Part shown: piece by piece, positions 7,558-16,441 of the stretch | Layout: every line of letters begins with the position of its first letter | How positions within the stretch are numbered: position 1 is the stretch's first letter | Position numbers and translations under genes: made by a program | Notes under the pieces: generated by a model | Database searches by the model: none | What the model was told of the DNA's origin: nothing | What the model saw: the letters and a program-made list of their open reading frames with translations, nothing else | DNA from: CAZNRY01 sp964575675 | GTDB lineage: Bacteria; Eisenbacteria; RBG-16-71-46; CAIMUX01; VGJL01 | Assembly (NCBI GenBank): GCA_964575675.1 | Contig: CAZNRY010000003.1 | Span: 1 to 60,063 of the forward strand | DNA length: 60,063 nucleotides | Direction of reading: 5' to 3'

Positions 7558-8739
7558 GTGGACAATCGATCAACGCCTGACCGCCCGGCCATTCGCGCCG
7601 GATCGAACCGCGGACGGCAGGACGTTTGGCACGAGCTCGAGGGGCTCGAGACCGAACGGAGCAACCCGGCGTCGCGCAACCTGGACCAGCTCGACGAGGG
7701 GGCGATGGTCCGTTTGATCCATCGCGAAGACCGGCAGGCATGGAAGGCCGTCGGCCAGGCCATCCCTCAGATCATCGCAGCCGCGGCGCTCGCGGCCGAA
7801 ACCCTCGCGTCAGGGGGAAGGATCATTCATGTGGGTGCGGGGACGAGCGGCCGGCTTGGCGTTCTCGATGCCGCGGAATGCCCGCCGACCTTCGGGGCGC
7901 CGGCGGCGCGTGCGCGCGGAGTCATCGCCGGAGGGTCCCGCGCCCTGCGCCGTTCGATCGAGGGGGCCGAGGATCGCAAGGAGGAGGGCCGCGCGCGGAT
8001 CACCGCGCTGGGGTGCGGACCCCGCGACTTGGTGATCGGCATCGCCGCAAGCCGCCGCACACCTTTCGTACTCTCCGCACTTGAACAAGCCCGTCGCCGC
8101 GGCTCGCGGACCGTCTTCATCCACTGCAACCCTCCGGGCCCGGAGGAGCGGGATTGCGATGTCGTCGTCCGCCTCGCTGTCGGCCCGGAGGTGCTCTCGG
8201 GCTCGACGCGCATGAAGTCCGGGACCGCGCAGAAGATGGCCCTTAACATGATCTCGACGGTCGCTTGGGTCCGCCAAGGGAAAGCCTTCGGGAATCTGAT
8301 GGTCGATTTGCAGGCGAGGAGCGAGAAGCTGCGCGTGCGGGGACTCCGTCTGGTAGCAGCGACGACCGGTCTCGACCGCGCCGCCTCGTCCCGGCTGCTC
8401 GTCGCGGCGGGAGGGCGGGTCAAGCTCGCGATCTACATGGGACGCACGGGCCTCGGCTCGGCGGCCGGACGTTCCGCCCTCCGGCGGTCCAACGGGGTCC
8501 TTCGTCTTGCGCTTCAGACCGCCGGTGTTCCCTCCGATCCATATGTTCCCTACGCAGCGCCGGGATCGGGCTCGACGCGGCGGGGACGCGGTGCAGCGGT
8601 CCAGAAGGCCCAGAATCCGGGGTTCTCCTTGCGGGGGGCGGGTCCCCATGCTACCGTCCGGCCGGATCGCGCGCAGGGCTCCGACAAGCTGAGTTCCGCC
8701 CGATCCTGCAGGCGTTCGCGAATGGAGGAGAATCGATGA
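7558..8739 (+). CDS. murQ: N-acetylmuramic acid 6-phosphate etherase MurQ, with C-terminal extension
   Basis: GTG start with AGGAGG 5 bases upstream; 393 residues, about 90 more than the usual 300. The SIS-fold core is clear: HVGAGTSGRLGVLDAAECPP (about 91-110, catalytic Glu107), IEGAEDRKEEG (134-144) and LSGSTRMKSGTAQK near 215. The enzyme cleaves MurNAc-6-phosphate to GlcNAc-6-phosphate and D-lactate in the cytoplasm. After LRLALQTAG (about residue 325) the last 65 residues are Arg/Ser/Gly-rich and look non-conserved, so a frameshift or lost stop is possible. The stop overlaps the next start (ATGA, 8736-8739). It is the first gene of a wall-recycling operon with anmK and nagZ. Confidence 0.9.
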   Translation: MDNRSTPDRPAIRAGSNRGRQDVWHELEGLETERSNPASRNLDQLDEGAMVRLIHREDRQAWKAVGQAIPQIIAAAALAAETLASGGRIIHVGAGTSGRLGVLDAAECPPTFGAPAARARGVIAGGSRALRRSIEGAEDRKEEGRARITALGCGPRDLVIGIAASRRTPFVLSALEQARRRGSRTVFIHCNPPGPEERDCDVVVRLAVGPEVLSGSTRMKSGTAQKMALNMISTVAWVRQGKAFGNLMVDLQARSEKLRVRGLRLVAATTGLDRAASSRLLVAAGGRVKLAIYMGRTGLGSAAGRSALRRSNGVLRLALQTAGVPSDPYVPYAAPGSGSTRRGRGAAVQKAQNPGFSLRGAGPHATVRPDRAQGSDKLSSARSCRRSRMEENR

Positions 8740-9404
8740 GAATGCGTGGAGCCGTCGTTCTGGCATTCGTCCTTCTGTCGATCGCCGCGAGCCCGGCGTT
8801 CTCCGGGTGCGGAGACGGACCTGCCGCATGCGGCAGGACGTTTGGCGTCGGCGGTGGGGTCGTTGCGGGCGGGTATTTCGGTGAGCTGAAGCACGATTGG
8901 GATCTCGGCATGGGCGGCTCCCTCTTTCTACAAACGCCGCTCCGCTGTTCGTTCGAGGGACGCCTCCGCGCCTCGATGCTCTGGAATGACGGCTCGGGAT
9001 TGCCCCCGTATGGGCACGATGCGCCGGATCTCGGCGCCCTTCCCGGCGAGCGCGTGCGCTCCTCCCGTCGGGCAACCTATGAGCTGAGCCTCATCCGAAA
9101 GGCGGAGTGCCGCCGCGGGAGTGGTTTCGCCGTCCCCTATCTGGGGGCAGGGCTCAGCGCGTATGAACGAAGGGTCGAGTTCCAGAGCGGCTCGGACGGC
9201 GGGGATCAGGCGGATGAAGGCTCCCTCCTCCGCACGCACGCCGCGTGGGACCTCGGGTTTCACGGAATCGGGGGCATCCGGTTCTACCGCACCACGGGCA
9301 TCTTCGTCGGGCTCGAGGGGACGTTCCACGCAATCGACACGCCGAAGGAGTGGACCGGCGCGTACGACATTTCCCTCCTCCTCGGGGTTGAACTCAGCCG
9401 CTAG
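8736..9404 (+). CDS. Secreted or outer-membrane protein of unknown function
   Basis: 222 residues; ATG preceded by GGAGGAGA and overlapping the murQ stop. A signal peptide (residues 1-23) ends near AFSGCG, so it could be cleaved by signal peptidase I or II. The rest alternates Gly and aromatic residues (VGGGVVAGGYFGELKHDWDL and a final YDISLLLGVELS), as in small eight-stranded outer-membrane barrels. Its place between murQ and anmK suggests a role at the envelope, perhaps muropeptide passage, which is inference only. An 18-base perfect palindrome lies at codons 29-34. Confidence 0.75.
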   Translation: MRMRGAVVLAFVLLSIAASPAFSGCGDGPAACGRTFGVGGGVVAGGYFGELKHDWDLGMGGSLFLQTPLRCSFEGRLRASMLWNDGSGLPPYGHDAPDLGALPGERVRSSRRATYELSLIRKAECRRGSGFAVPYLGAGLSAYERRVEFQSGSDGGDQADEGSLLRTHAAWDLGFHGIGGIRFYRTTGIFVGLEGTFHAIDTPKEWTGAYDISLLLGVELSR

Positions 9405-9406
9405 AC

Positions 9407-10594
9407 GTGACCGTACGGCGTTCGAGTGCCGGTGAGGCCGGCTTCTACCTCGGGCTGAACTCGGGGACATCGGCCGACCGCATCGATGCCTGCCTCGTCC
9501 GTCTTCCGAGCGAAGGTCGGCGGACCCTGCGGGTTCGCGTCGTTTCGCGGGCGGCCGTGGCGATACCGGCCGCGATCCGCCGCCTCTTGCTTGCCTCCCC
9601 GGACAGCTTGACCGTCCGCGATCTCTGCGCCCTCGACGTACGGATGGGAGAACTCTTCGGCCTCGCGGCTCGCCGCGTCATCGAAGCGGCCGGCCTGCCG
9701 GCGGGTCGGGTGCGCGCCGCGGGTCTTCATGGGCAGACGGTCTGCCACCTTCCCTCGCCGAATGGACGATCCGCGACGCTGCAGATCGGCTCGCCCGAAC
9801 AGGTCGCGCTCATCGCAAATGTGCCGGTTGTGAGCGGGTTCCGCTCGGCCGACACGGCGGCCGGCGGGGAAGGGGCGCCTCTGAGCCCAGTCCTTGACCT
9901 GGCCCTATTCGGCGCGAGGGGGACCCTCGTCCTCAATCTTGGCGGCATCGCGAACATGACGGCGATACCGCAGGGGGGCGATCCGAGTCGCGTGGTCGGG
10001 CTCGACGTCGGGCCGGGCAACATGCTCCTCGATGGTTTGGTTCGGCGGGCCACCGGCGGGAAGAAGACGCGCGATACGGGAGGCCTTCTCGCGCGCCGGG
10101 GCTGGATCAGCCTCCCTCTGCTCGTCCATGCGCTCGCCTACCCGCCGCTTGCGCGGCGGCGGACGCGCTCGATCGGGAGGGAGGAGTTCGGGGAGCCGTA
10201 CCTTCGGTATTTTCTCGAAGGGGCCCGCGGACTGAGGCTCGGGCACGAGGATCTCCTGGCCACCGCGGCGACCGTGACCGCGGAGTGCGCGTCGAGGAGC
10301 ATTCCTCGCGCGGCGGCAGGTGGGTGGTTCGGGGACTCGCTCTGGATCTGCGGGGGCGGGATCCACAATCGCGCCGTCGTGGAGGAGCTGCAGTGGCGCT
10401 TCGAGGCGCGCGGATACCGCGTGCGCCCCTTCCTGAGGGGAGGCGTGTCGGCGGCGGATCGCGAGTGCGTTCTCTTTGCGTTCCTCGCGCGCGAGTTCGT
10501 TGCCGGACGCCCGGCCAATCTACCCTCCGTGACGGGGGCCCGGCGCCAGGTCGTTTTGGGCCGATGGACGCCGCGCCCCTCCGGCGCTAGGTGA
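9407..10594 (+). CDS. anmK: Anhydro-N-acetylmuramic acid kinase AnmK
   Basis: 395 residues from a GTG two bases after the previous stop. Family motifs are present: GLNSGTSADRIDACL (16-30; the usual form is GxMSGTSxDG), GLHGQTV, FRSADTAAGGEGAPL, NLGGIANM, DVGPGNML and CGGGIHN. The enzyme opens the 1,6-anhydro bond of anhydroMurNAc and phosphorylates it to MurNAc-6-phosphate, the MurQ substrate. This places recycling of the cell's own wall fragments, made by lytic transglycosylases, in this operon. Met-to-Asn in the first motif and Gly-to-Arg after the Asp are deviations, but the remaining ATP and sugar motifs are intact. Confidence 0.93.
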   Translation: MTVRRSSAGEAGFYLGLNSGTSADRIDACLVRLPSEGRRTLRVRVVSRAAVAIPAAIRRLLLASPDSLTVRDLCALDVRMGELFGLAARRVIEAAGLPAGRVRAAGLHGQTVCHLPSPNGRSATLQIGSPEQVALIANVPVVSGFRSADTAAGGEGAPLSPVLDLALFGARGTLVLNLGGIANMTAIPQGGDPSRVVGLDVGPGNMLLDGLVRRATGGKKTRDTGGLLARRGWISLPLLVHALAYPPLARRRTRSIGREEFGEPYLRYFLEGARGLRLGHEDLLATAATVTAECASRSIPRAAAGGWFGDSLWICGGGIHNRAVVEELQWRFEARGYRVRPFLRGGVSAADRECVLFAFLAREFVAGRPANLPSVTGARRQVVLGRWTPRPSGAR

Positions 10595-10597
10595 TCG

Positions 10598-11881
10598 GTG
10601 CCTCTTCGACGCGCAGCCGCGGCGATCGGACCGGCCCTCGTTGCTGCGATCGCCATCCTCTCGGCATCTCCGTCGCCCGGATCATCTGATGAAGCCCGGG
10701 TTCCGATCATCCGCGTCGGCATCGCTCCCGAGGCGTACTCCGCGACGATCTCATCCGACGGCCCCTGGCGTGCAGGCGTCATCGGGGGAGGTAGGCGCAT
10801 CGAGGAGATTCCGCCCGGCGCTTCCTGGACCTTCACCGCCAAGGGCGATCTCCTCGCGATCGAGGATCAGGCCGGCCATGCGCGTGACGGAGGGTCTGAC
10901 ACGCTCTTCTTCTTCCGCTCGCCGGGGTCGCAGGCCTTCCTCCAAGTCGACGGGAGGCCCTATCGCGGCGAGGTCGTCGTTTTCGCCTCAGGGGGCGGGC
11001 GCGTGACGGCCGTGAACGTTCTCGATCTCGAGTCGTATCTCCGCGGAGTCCTTCCCGCCGAGATCGGGAGCGGGGGAACGAACGGATTCGAGGCCGTGAA
11101 GGCGCAGGCGGTCGCGGCGCGCTCCTATACGCTCGCCTACCTGAACCGATGGCGCGCGCGCGGCTTCGACATGCTCTCCACCGTGGAGGATCAGGTCTAT
11201 CTCGGCGCGGCGGGCGAGAAGGATGCGTCGAGCCGGGCGCTGCTCGAGACGTGCGGCATCATCGGGATCTGCGATGGCTCGCCGATCGAGGCGTACTACA
11301 GTTCAACCTGCGGAGGGATGACGGCCGCTCCCGAGGATGTCTGGGGGCGGCCTCCGCGGAGCTACCTGAAGGCGCGGAGGGATTCGCGCGGGGAAGGGGA
11401 AAAATCGTTCTGCGCGGGCTCCGCATACCATCGGTGGACGGAGATCTGGGACCGGGCAGCGCTCGAGAAGATCCTTCGCGCCAGCCTCCCGGCCGCGACC
11501 GGAGAAAAGGGGCCGGAGCGGTGGGGATCACTGCGAGACATCAGGCTCGCGAAGGTCTCCGACTCGCGCCGGGTCGAGGCGCTGATCATCGAGTTCGACA
11601 AGAAGAGCTTCACGCTGAAGGGGGATCAGGTCCGCTGGATCCTTAGGCGTCCCTCGGGAGAGAGTCTGAGGAGCGCCCTCATCCTGAAAGTCTCCCTCCG
11701 CAAGCAGAAGGGACGAATTTCGATGATCAAGATCGAAGGGGCCGGATACGGTCACGGGATCGGGCTTTGCCAGATGGGCGCCCTCGAGATGGCGCGGCAG
11801 GGGTTCGAGTACTCGAAGATCATCCGCTTCTACTATTCGGGCGTACGGCTCGTCCGCGCGTATGACCGATGTCCCGAGTGA
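10598..11881 (+). CDS. SpoIID/LytB-domain peptidoglycan-binding or lytic protein
   Basis: 427 residues with GTG start and a signal sequence (about 1-30). The SpoIID/LytB domain is recognised by LESYLRGVLPAEI, VKAQAVAARSYTLAY, YYSSTCGGMTA and the C-terminal GYGHGIGLCQMGALEMA. SpoIID proteins are lytic transglycosylases acting on denuded glycan and producing anhydroMurNAc ends; LytB proteins enhance amidases. Either way it acts in the periplasm on peptidoglycan, fitting the downstream recycling genes. It is 3 bases after anmK and overlaps nagZ by 13 bases. This organism is not predicted to sporulate, so SpoIID here is a domain name only. Confidence 0.9.
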   Translation: MPLRRAAAAIGPALVAAIAILSASPSPGSSDEARVPIIRVGIAPEAYSATISSDGPWRAGVIGGGRRIEEIPPGASWTFTAKGDLLAIEDQAGHARDGGSDTLFFFRSPGSQAFLQVDGRPYRGEVVVFASGGGRVTAVNVLDLESYLRGVLPAEIGSGGTNGFEAVKAQAVAARSYTLAYLNRWRARGFDMLSTVEDQVYLGAAGEKDASSRALLETCGIIGICDGSPIEAYYSSTCGGMTAAPEDVWGRPPRSYLKARRDSRGEGEKSFCAGSAYHRWTEIWDRAALEKILRASLPAATGEKGPERWGSLRDIRLAKVSDSRRVEALIIEFDKKSFTLKGDQVRWILRRPSGESLRSALILKVSLRKQKGRISMIKIEGAGYGHGIGLCQMGALEMARQGFEYSKIIRFYYSGVRLVRAYDRCPE

Positions 11882-13299
11882 TCCTGGGAATGCGGGAGGC
11901 CGATCCGGCTCCCGCCCTACGCGATGCAATCCAGCAGGGGCGGCTCGGAGGACTCCTGTGGTTCCGGGAGGCGCTGGGCGCTTCGGTCGGCGAGGCGGCC
12001 GAGCGCGTGGCCAGAGTGCGTGCACTCTGGCCGGACGGTGTTCCCTGCCTCTTCGCCTCCGACGAAGAAGGCGGACTGATCCAGCAGTTGAGCGGGCTCG
12101 AAGACGATGCGGGCAGGGTCTGGCGCCGACTCCCGTCGGCCCGAGCGCTCGGCCGCTCCGGAGACACCGGTCTTGCCTTCGCGCACGGCAGGGAGGTCGG
12201 GCGAAGGATGCGCGCGATCGGGCTCGACGTCGCCCTCGCCCCTGTTGTCGATCTCGATCCGGGGCCGGGGAGCGCGGTGCTCGGCACGCGATGTTTCTCG
12301 GACGATCCGGGCCATGTGGCGCGCATGGCACTCGCGTGGCTGCGGGGGCTTGTCTCGGCCGGGGTCCGCGCTTGCATCAAGCACTATCCCGGGCACGGGG
12401 CGACGCCGGTCGATTCCCACGCGGAGCTGCCGCGGGTCGGAGCGAATGTCGATCGGGCGCGCCATCGCTTCCCCTTTGAGGAGATCGCCCGCGCGTGGAG
12501 GGAAGAGGACGGCCCGTTCCCCGGCGTCCTGACCGCACACATCGTTCTGGGCGATGCGCTCGCTCCCGCGACCCTCGATCCGCACACCCTCTCCGAAATC
12601 CCGGCTTCGCTTGGCCCGATCTGGAGCGACTCGCTCGACATGGGCGCGCTCGCCTCCTTCGGGGATCTCGAGACGCGGGCGCGCGCCGCCGCGGCCGCCG
12701 GGGTGGACATCCTGATCGTCGGATCAGATGTCGACGGCGGACTGGACCTCGCACAGAGGCTCGATGTGCCCCCGTCGCCGCGGGTGGCCCTCTGGATGCG
12801 GGGCGGTATGGTGGTGGAGGCTCCGGCGGAGTGGGCTCCGGATGAGATCACGCGGGCAGCCGCGGCGGGTTTCCGTGTCGTGGAGCAGGCCGATCTGCCC
12901 GATGGGGACTGGGACTGGATCCTGCCGGAAAGATTCGGGCCCTACGGGATCGTCGCGGCGCCGTCGTCCTCGGTAGATCGCGCGGCGCCGCGGCGGATCT
13001 CGCGAATCCTCCGCTACGACATCGGGGACGCGGGGTCGCTTCGCCGGGCGATCGAGAAGGAGCGTTCCACGCCGGCGCTGGTGGGATCGATCCACCGCGG
13101 CGCGGTCGATTCGGGCATCAAGCAGCTGCTCCAACATGCCGGCGCGCGGGTGCGGGCGCTCGCGCACCTGCTGGACGGCCCCGTCGATCCTCCCGTCCCG
13201 GGAATGTGGACGTGCGAGACCAGTGGTTTTGGCGAAGGAGAGATCGATGTCCTACGGCAGCACTGGATGAGCGGCCGGGGGGGCGCATCGGCGCGATGA
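11869..13299 (+). CDS. nagZ: Beta-N-acetylhexosaminidase (GH3, NagZ type)
   Basis: 476 residues. The TIM barrel shows DEEGGLIQ, the KHYPGHG loop (171-177) followed by DSH (182-184, the His/Asp acid-base pair of NagZ) and SDSLDMGA with nucleophile Asp254 by alignment. It removes GlcNAc from muropeptides, leaving anhydroMurNAc for AnmK. No signal peptide is seen, consistent with a cytoplasmic enzyme. The C-terminal 170 residues add a second, GH3-C-like alpha/beta domain that short proteobacterial NagZ proteins lack. It is the last gene of the murQ-nagZ operon. The start at 11869 overlaps the SpoIID gene; GTG 11878 is an alternative. Confidence 0.92.
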   Translation: MSRVILGMREADPAPALRDAIQQGRLGGLLWFREALGASVGEAAERVARVRALWPDGVPCLFASDEEGGLIQQLSGLEDDAGRVWRRLPSARALGRSGDTGLAFAHGREVGRRMRAIGLDVALAPVVDLDPGPGSAVLGTRCFSDDPGHVARMALAWLRGLVSAGVRACIKHYPGHGATPVDSHAELPRVGANVDRARHRFPFEEIARAWREEDGPFPGVLTAHIVLGDALAPATLDPHTLSEIPASLGPIWSDSLDMGALASFGDLETRARAAAAAGVDILIVGSDVDGGLDLAQRLDVPPSPRVALWMRGGMVVEAPAEWAPDEITRAAAAGFRVVEQADLPDGDWDWILPERFGPYGIVAAPSSSVDRAAPRRISRILRYDIGDAGSLRRAIEKERSTPALVGSIHRGAVDSGIKQLLQHAGARVRALAHLLDGPVDPPVPGMWTCETSGFGEGEIDVLRQHWMSGRGGASAR

Positions 13300-13439
13300 C
13301 CGATCGCGGGACGCTCGCAGCCCGCTGCGGTGTTTCGCGGTGACAGCGCGACGGCAGCGGCAGTAGACTTCCTGCGGGTCCGCCCGGGCAGCGGGCGCCG
13401 CGAGCCCGTGGATGGGGTGTTTGGAAGCGGAGGTGGGTG

Positions 13440-14690
13440 ATGAACCGAGCGGGTGTCCGGCGATCTGTTCTCGTGGTATCGCTGCTTTCCCTCGTGCACG
13501 CGGGCGGCGGCATGGGTCCGGCCCGAGGGGCCGACGTTCCTCCGAGCGCCCAATCGGATGCGATGCTCTATCCCGCCCCGCTTCTCGACCAGCCGGCGCT
13601 CGTCTTTCGCTTCCCGCAACTCGTCACGCGCTACGAGTCGCAGCTCTTCATGACGAGCGACGCGTACTGGAGCACCGATCTCGTCGCGGGGGGCGCCCTC
13701 GGGAGATTCGGCAACCACGGCGGCTTTCTCCTCATCAAGGATCGGGATCCATGGACCACGCTGGGCGGCACCTACGGACTATCGGGGCTCGGTTCCAGGG
13801 CGTTCCAGGGAGGGTTCGGTTCCGCCTGGGGGAGTTTCCGCGCGGGCATCGCCCTACTCGGGTCGTTGGAGGGAGGCGAGGACGTCGAGCGGGACACCGA
13901 GCCGTACAACGATCGGTTGAGCCAATCCTACAACAGGTTCCGCGACGACCTGCTCGAGCTCGGGACGGGGTTCGGTTGGGGGAACGATCGAACTCGGATC
14001 GACGGGGCGCTTGAAATCTCCTGGCTGGACCAGTCAGGAACGGATTACTCCCTGACTCGCCAAGACGACACCCCCGACGAGTACTGGCGCCTGCGTTTCG
14101 AGCGTGAGAAAGAGCCGCTCTTGACGGCCGCGCTTCGCGCGGGGTTCCCATTGGGGTCGAAGGGGGAGGCGGTCTTCGCCGGATACTGGGCCGAAGAGCA
14201 CTCGTCGTGGACCGGGGCGACAAGGAGCGATGTTGACACGCTCCTGAAGAGCCATCCGTATGTCGACAACTGGGGCGTCGAGGCCGCCGTCGCATGGCCG
14301 CTGCCGAAGGTTGATTGGTTCGCGGTGTCGGCATCGTATCGGAATCTGCGGAAGGCCGCCCTGACCGACGCATATCTGGGATGGACGACCCGCGCTACCA
14401 CAAGCCGAACCGGCTACGTCGGGCTCTCCTTGCGCAAGAAGATCATGCGAAGCCTGCAGGGCTATGCAGGGATCCGCGGAGTCTATCAACTGTCGCGCTT
14501 CGAGGAGCGTCGCGATTCGTGGATTCGCCGGTACTCGGTTTCGAGGGAGTGGACGGACGAGGATTTCGATGGTCAGGCGGCATGGGGGATGTCGTACGTC
14601 TGGAAGGATCTCCGCCTCATGGGCAAGGTCTCCTCGACACTCGAACTGAGCCGTCCGTTTGTCTCGATGGATGCATCGTTTCGCCTCTGA
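13440..14690 (+). CDS. Secreted beta-barrel outer-membrane protein candidate
   Basis: 416 residues; ATG with GGAGGTGGG upstream (a GTG 3 bases earlier is also possible). A signal peptide (1-31, ending GPARGA) precedes a body of regular amphipathic strands (WSTDLVAGGALGRFGNHGGF, YVGLSLRKKIMRSLQGYAGI). The last residue pair is Arg-Leu after MDASF, and a terminal aromatic strand is typical of barrels. No family recognised. It lies 140 bases after nagZ with no clear promoter, so it may be read from the recycling operon or alone. Confidence 0.75.
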   Translation: MNRAGVRRSVLVVSLLSLVHAGGGMGPARGADVPPSAQSDAMLYPAPLLDQPALVFRFPQLVTRYESQLFMTSDAYWSTDLVAGGALGRFGNHGGFLLIKDRDPWTTLGGTYGLSGLGSRAFQGGFGSAWGSFRAGIALLGSLEGGEDVERDTEPYNDRLSQSYNRFRDDLLELGTGFGWGNDRTRIDGALEISWLDQSGTDYSLTRQDDTPDEYWRLRFEREKEPLLTAALRAGFPLGSKGEAVFAGYWAEEHSSWTGATRSDVDTLLKSHPYVDNWGVEAAVAWPLPKVDWFAVSASYRNLRKAALTDAYLGWTTRATTSRTGYVGLSLRKKIMRSLQGYAGIRGVYQLSRFEERRDSWIRRYSVSREWTDEDFDGQAAWGMSYVWKDLRLMGKVSSTLELSRPFVSMDASFRL

Positions 14691-14801
14691 TCGCAAATTG
14701 GGCCGCATCGCATGCAGCGAATCGGGATGGAGGAAGTGCGCGGCCGCCGGCGGGGATCGAGCCCCGTGGATCCGCGCCCGGGATGGCGGCCGATTTGCCA
14801 A

Positions 14802-14829
14802 TTGACAACCCGGCCGCCGGTTCGATAGC
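14802..14829 (+). promoter_or_regulatory. Promoter candidate for tRNA-Asp
   Basis: A perfect -35 TTGACA at 14802-14807 is followed after 16 bases by GATAGC (14824-14829), a weak -10 box. The predicted start lies about 35 bases before the tRNA. Confidence 0.5.
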
Positions 14830-14869
14830 CTCGGCCTCGGTTGAGGCTACCGCTCAAATGCTCTCTTGC

Positions 14870-14947
14870 GGGGTCGTAGTTCAGTTTGGTTAGAACGCCG
14901 GCCTGTCAAGCCGGAGGTCGCGGGTTCGAACCCCGTCGACCCCGCCA
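14870..14947 (+). tRNA. tRNA-Asp (anticodon GTC)
   Basis: Full cloverleaf: acceptor GGGGTCG pairs with CGACCCC, discriminator G, encoded CCA. The anticodon stem is CCGGC/GCCGG with loop CTGTCAA, and the T arm is GCGGG TTCGAAC CCCGT. The D arm carries GTTCAGTTTGGTTAGAAC. It is 78 nt including CCA. Confidence 0.97.
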
Positions 14948-14964
14948 TTCCCTTGATGGATCGC

Positions 14965-16422
14965 CTAGATCGCCGGCAGATCGCGGAGCCCGTGCCGTGC
15001 TGCCTCGCCCCGCATGATCCCGTCAAGAAGGCGGGCGCGCTCCGGCGGAGTCGGGTCGGTCCCCGGCGCGGCCAGCAGCCGGGCGGCCTCCGCGCGGGCC
15101 CGCTCCAGTGCGCTCTGCCCTCCCTTCGCTTCCCAGTCTCCGTATCTGTCCCGATCGATGACGGGCGAGGGGATCGACAGCTCGCTCCGCCAGAACTTGC
15201 GGGTGTGGGGGTGCGAGAGGAACTCCCCCGTGCGGACCAGCTCGGCCAGGAGGCCGACCGCGTCTTCGTCGCGCGGTTCAACGCCCCTCACGAGCCGCAG
15301 CGCCATCCCGCACGCCTCGTGATCCAGCAGGAGCTTCTCGATCGATTGGGTCAGAAGGTAGTCGAGCATCCCCGGGCCCGAGACGACGTTGATTCCGGCC
15401 AGCGCGGCCAAGATGGCGCCGATCCCGCTCTCCATGCCGGCCTGGTAGTCGGGTTCCTTCGCATCGGAGAGGCCGAGATAACCGTGGGTCGGCAGGCCGA
15501 GGTGCTTGCCGACCTGGGCGTAGGAAACCGCGATCATCATCGTCTCGATCGCGCCCATCGGTGTTGTGCCGTGCCGCATGTCGAACGCGGCAGGCGCCCC
15601 TCCGTAGATGATCGGCGCGCCGGGACGGGCGAACTGGTGGATCACGATCCCCGAGAGGCTCTCGGCGCAGTGCTGAACGACGGCAGAGCGCAGGGTCACG
15701 GGCGCGGTCGCGCCGGCGAGCGGCATCGAGACGAGTTCCGCGGGGATGCCGGAGCGGGCGCATAGTATCAGGGCGTCGCAGGTGAGATCGCTCCACTTGA
15801 GCGGCGGGCTCGGGCAGCAGTCGAAGATCGCGAGCGGCGAGGCGGCCAGAAGCGCCTCGCTCCCGCGGACCGCGGCCAACATCTCCCGCATCGGCGCAAA
15901 TCCATCCTTCCGGAAGGTCCCAGTCACGACCGGCTTGCGGCCGTACCGCAGCGCGAGATAGAGACGATAGCGGTCGGCGATCTCTGCCGGGACGTCTCCC
16001 GGCGTGAGTGCGGTCGATTGCGCGGCGTAATTGGGGAGCCCATCCACGATGCGGATCATGTCGACCACATCGCGACCCTTGGCCTCGCGGCGCACCCCGC
16101 GCACGGCGTCCTGGATGTGGATCGCCGCCGAGCCCGGATCGAAGTGAACGCGGTCGCCGCCGAGGTCCATCGCGGCCGTTCCGTCCGAAGCGCGGATCTC
16201 GATGCGCGAGGGGACGGTCGCGACTGCCGCGCGCACGAGACGCTCTGGGATCGTGTGGCGGCCGCCGTGGAAGATGGCGCCCGCATCGTCCAGAATCGTC
16301 CGACCCTCGGCGTGCTCGACCAAGATCCCGGTCGTCTCGAGGACCCGGCAGGCCTCATCCACGATTCGTCCGGCATCGTCCTTTGTCAGGAGCGTCAGTC
16401 GCGGCCGCACGGCTTCTCTCAA
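14965..16422 (-). CDS. MttB-family methylamine-type corrinoid methyltransferase (non-pyrrolysine)
   Basis: 485 residues from TTG 16422, chosen for its strong AGGAGGAG site 7 bases upstream; the frame is open to 16509. The MttB superfamily pattern is visible over the whole length (PRLTLLTKDDAGRIVDEA at the N-terminus, then DGLPNYAAQSTALTPGDVP, FDCCPSPPLKWSD and GAIETMMIAVSYAQVGKHL). The frame has no in-frame UAG, so it belongs to the non-pyrrolysine branch, whose known members (MtgB type) demethylate quaternary amines such as glycine betaine and pass the methyl to a corrinoid protein. The substrate here is unknown. It is the last gene of an operon with its corrinoid protein, a homocysteine methyltransferase and a reactivation protein. 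Confidence 0.9.
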   Translation of the reverse strand: MREAVRPRLTLLTKDDAGRIVDEACRVLETTGILVEHAEGRTILDDAGAIFHGGRHTIPERLVRAAVATVPSRIEIRASDGTAAMDLGGDRVHFDPGSAAIHIQDAVRGVRREAKGRDVVDMIRIVDGLPNYAAQSTALTPGDVPAEIADRYRLYLALRYGRKPVVTGTFRKDGFAPMREMLAAVRGSEALLAASPLAIFDCCPSPPLKWSDLTCDALILCARSGIPAELVSMPLAGATAPVTLRSAVVQHCAESLSGIVIHQFARPGAPIIYGGAPAAFDMRHGTTPMGAIETMMIAVSYAQVGKHLGLPTHGYLGLSDAKEPDYQAGMESGIGAILAALAGINVVSGPGMLDYLLTQSIEKLLLDHEACGMALRLVRGVEPRDEDAVGLLAELVRTGEFLSHPHTRKFWRSELSIPSPVIDRDRYGDWEAKGGQSALERARAEAARLLAAPGTDPTPPERARLLDGIMRGEAARHGLRDLPAI

Positions 16423-16441
16423 GGGACTCCTCCTCCTTCGA

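Noticed and set aside
8265..8735. Upstream extension of the barrel candidate gene
   Set aside because: It overlaps MurQ coding sequence; the signal peptide and ribosome site place the start at 8736.
10598..11881. Evidence for sporulation from the SpoIID-like gene
   Set aside because: SpoIID/LytB domains occur widely in non-sporulating bacteria, and no other sporulation gene is present.
14965..16422. Pyrrolysine-type trimethylamine methyltransferase
   Set aside because: The frame has no in-frame UAG and no pyrrolysine genes are near, so the gene belongs to the non-pyrrolysine branch.
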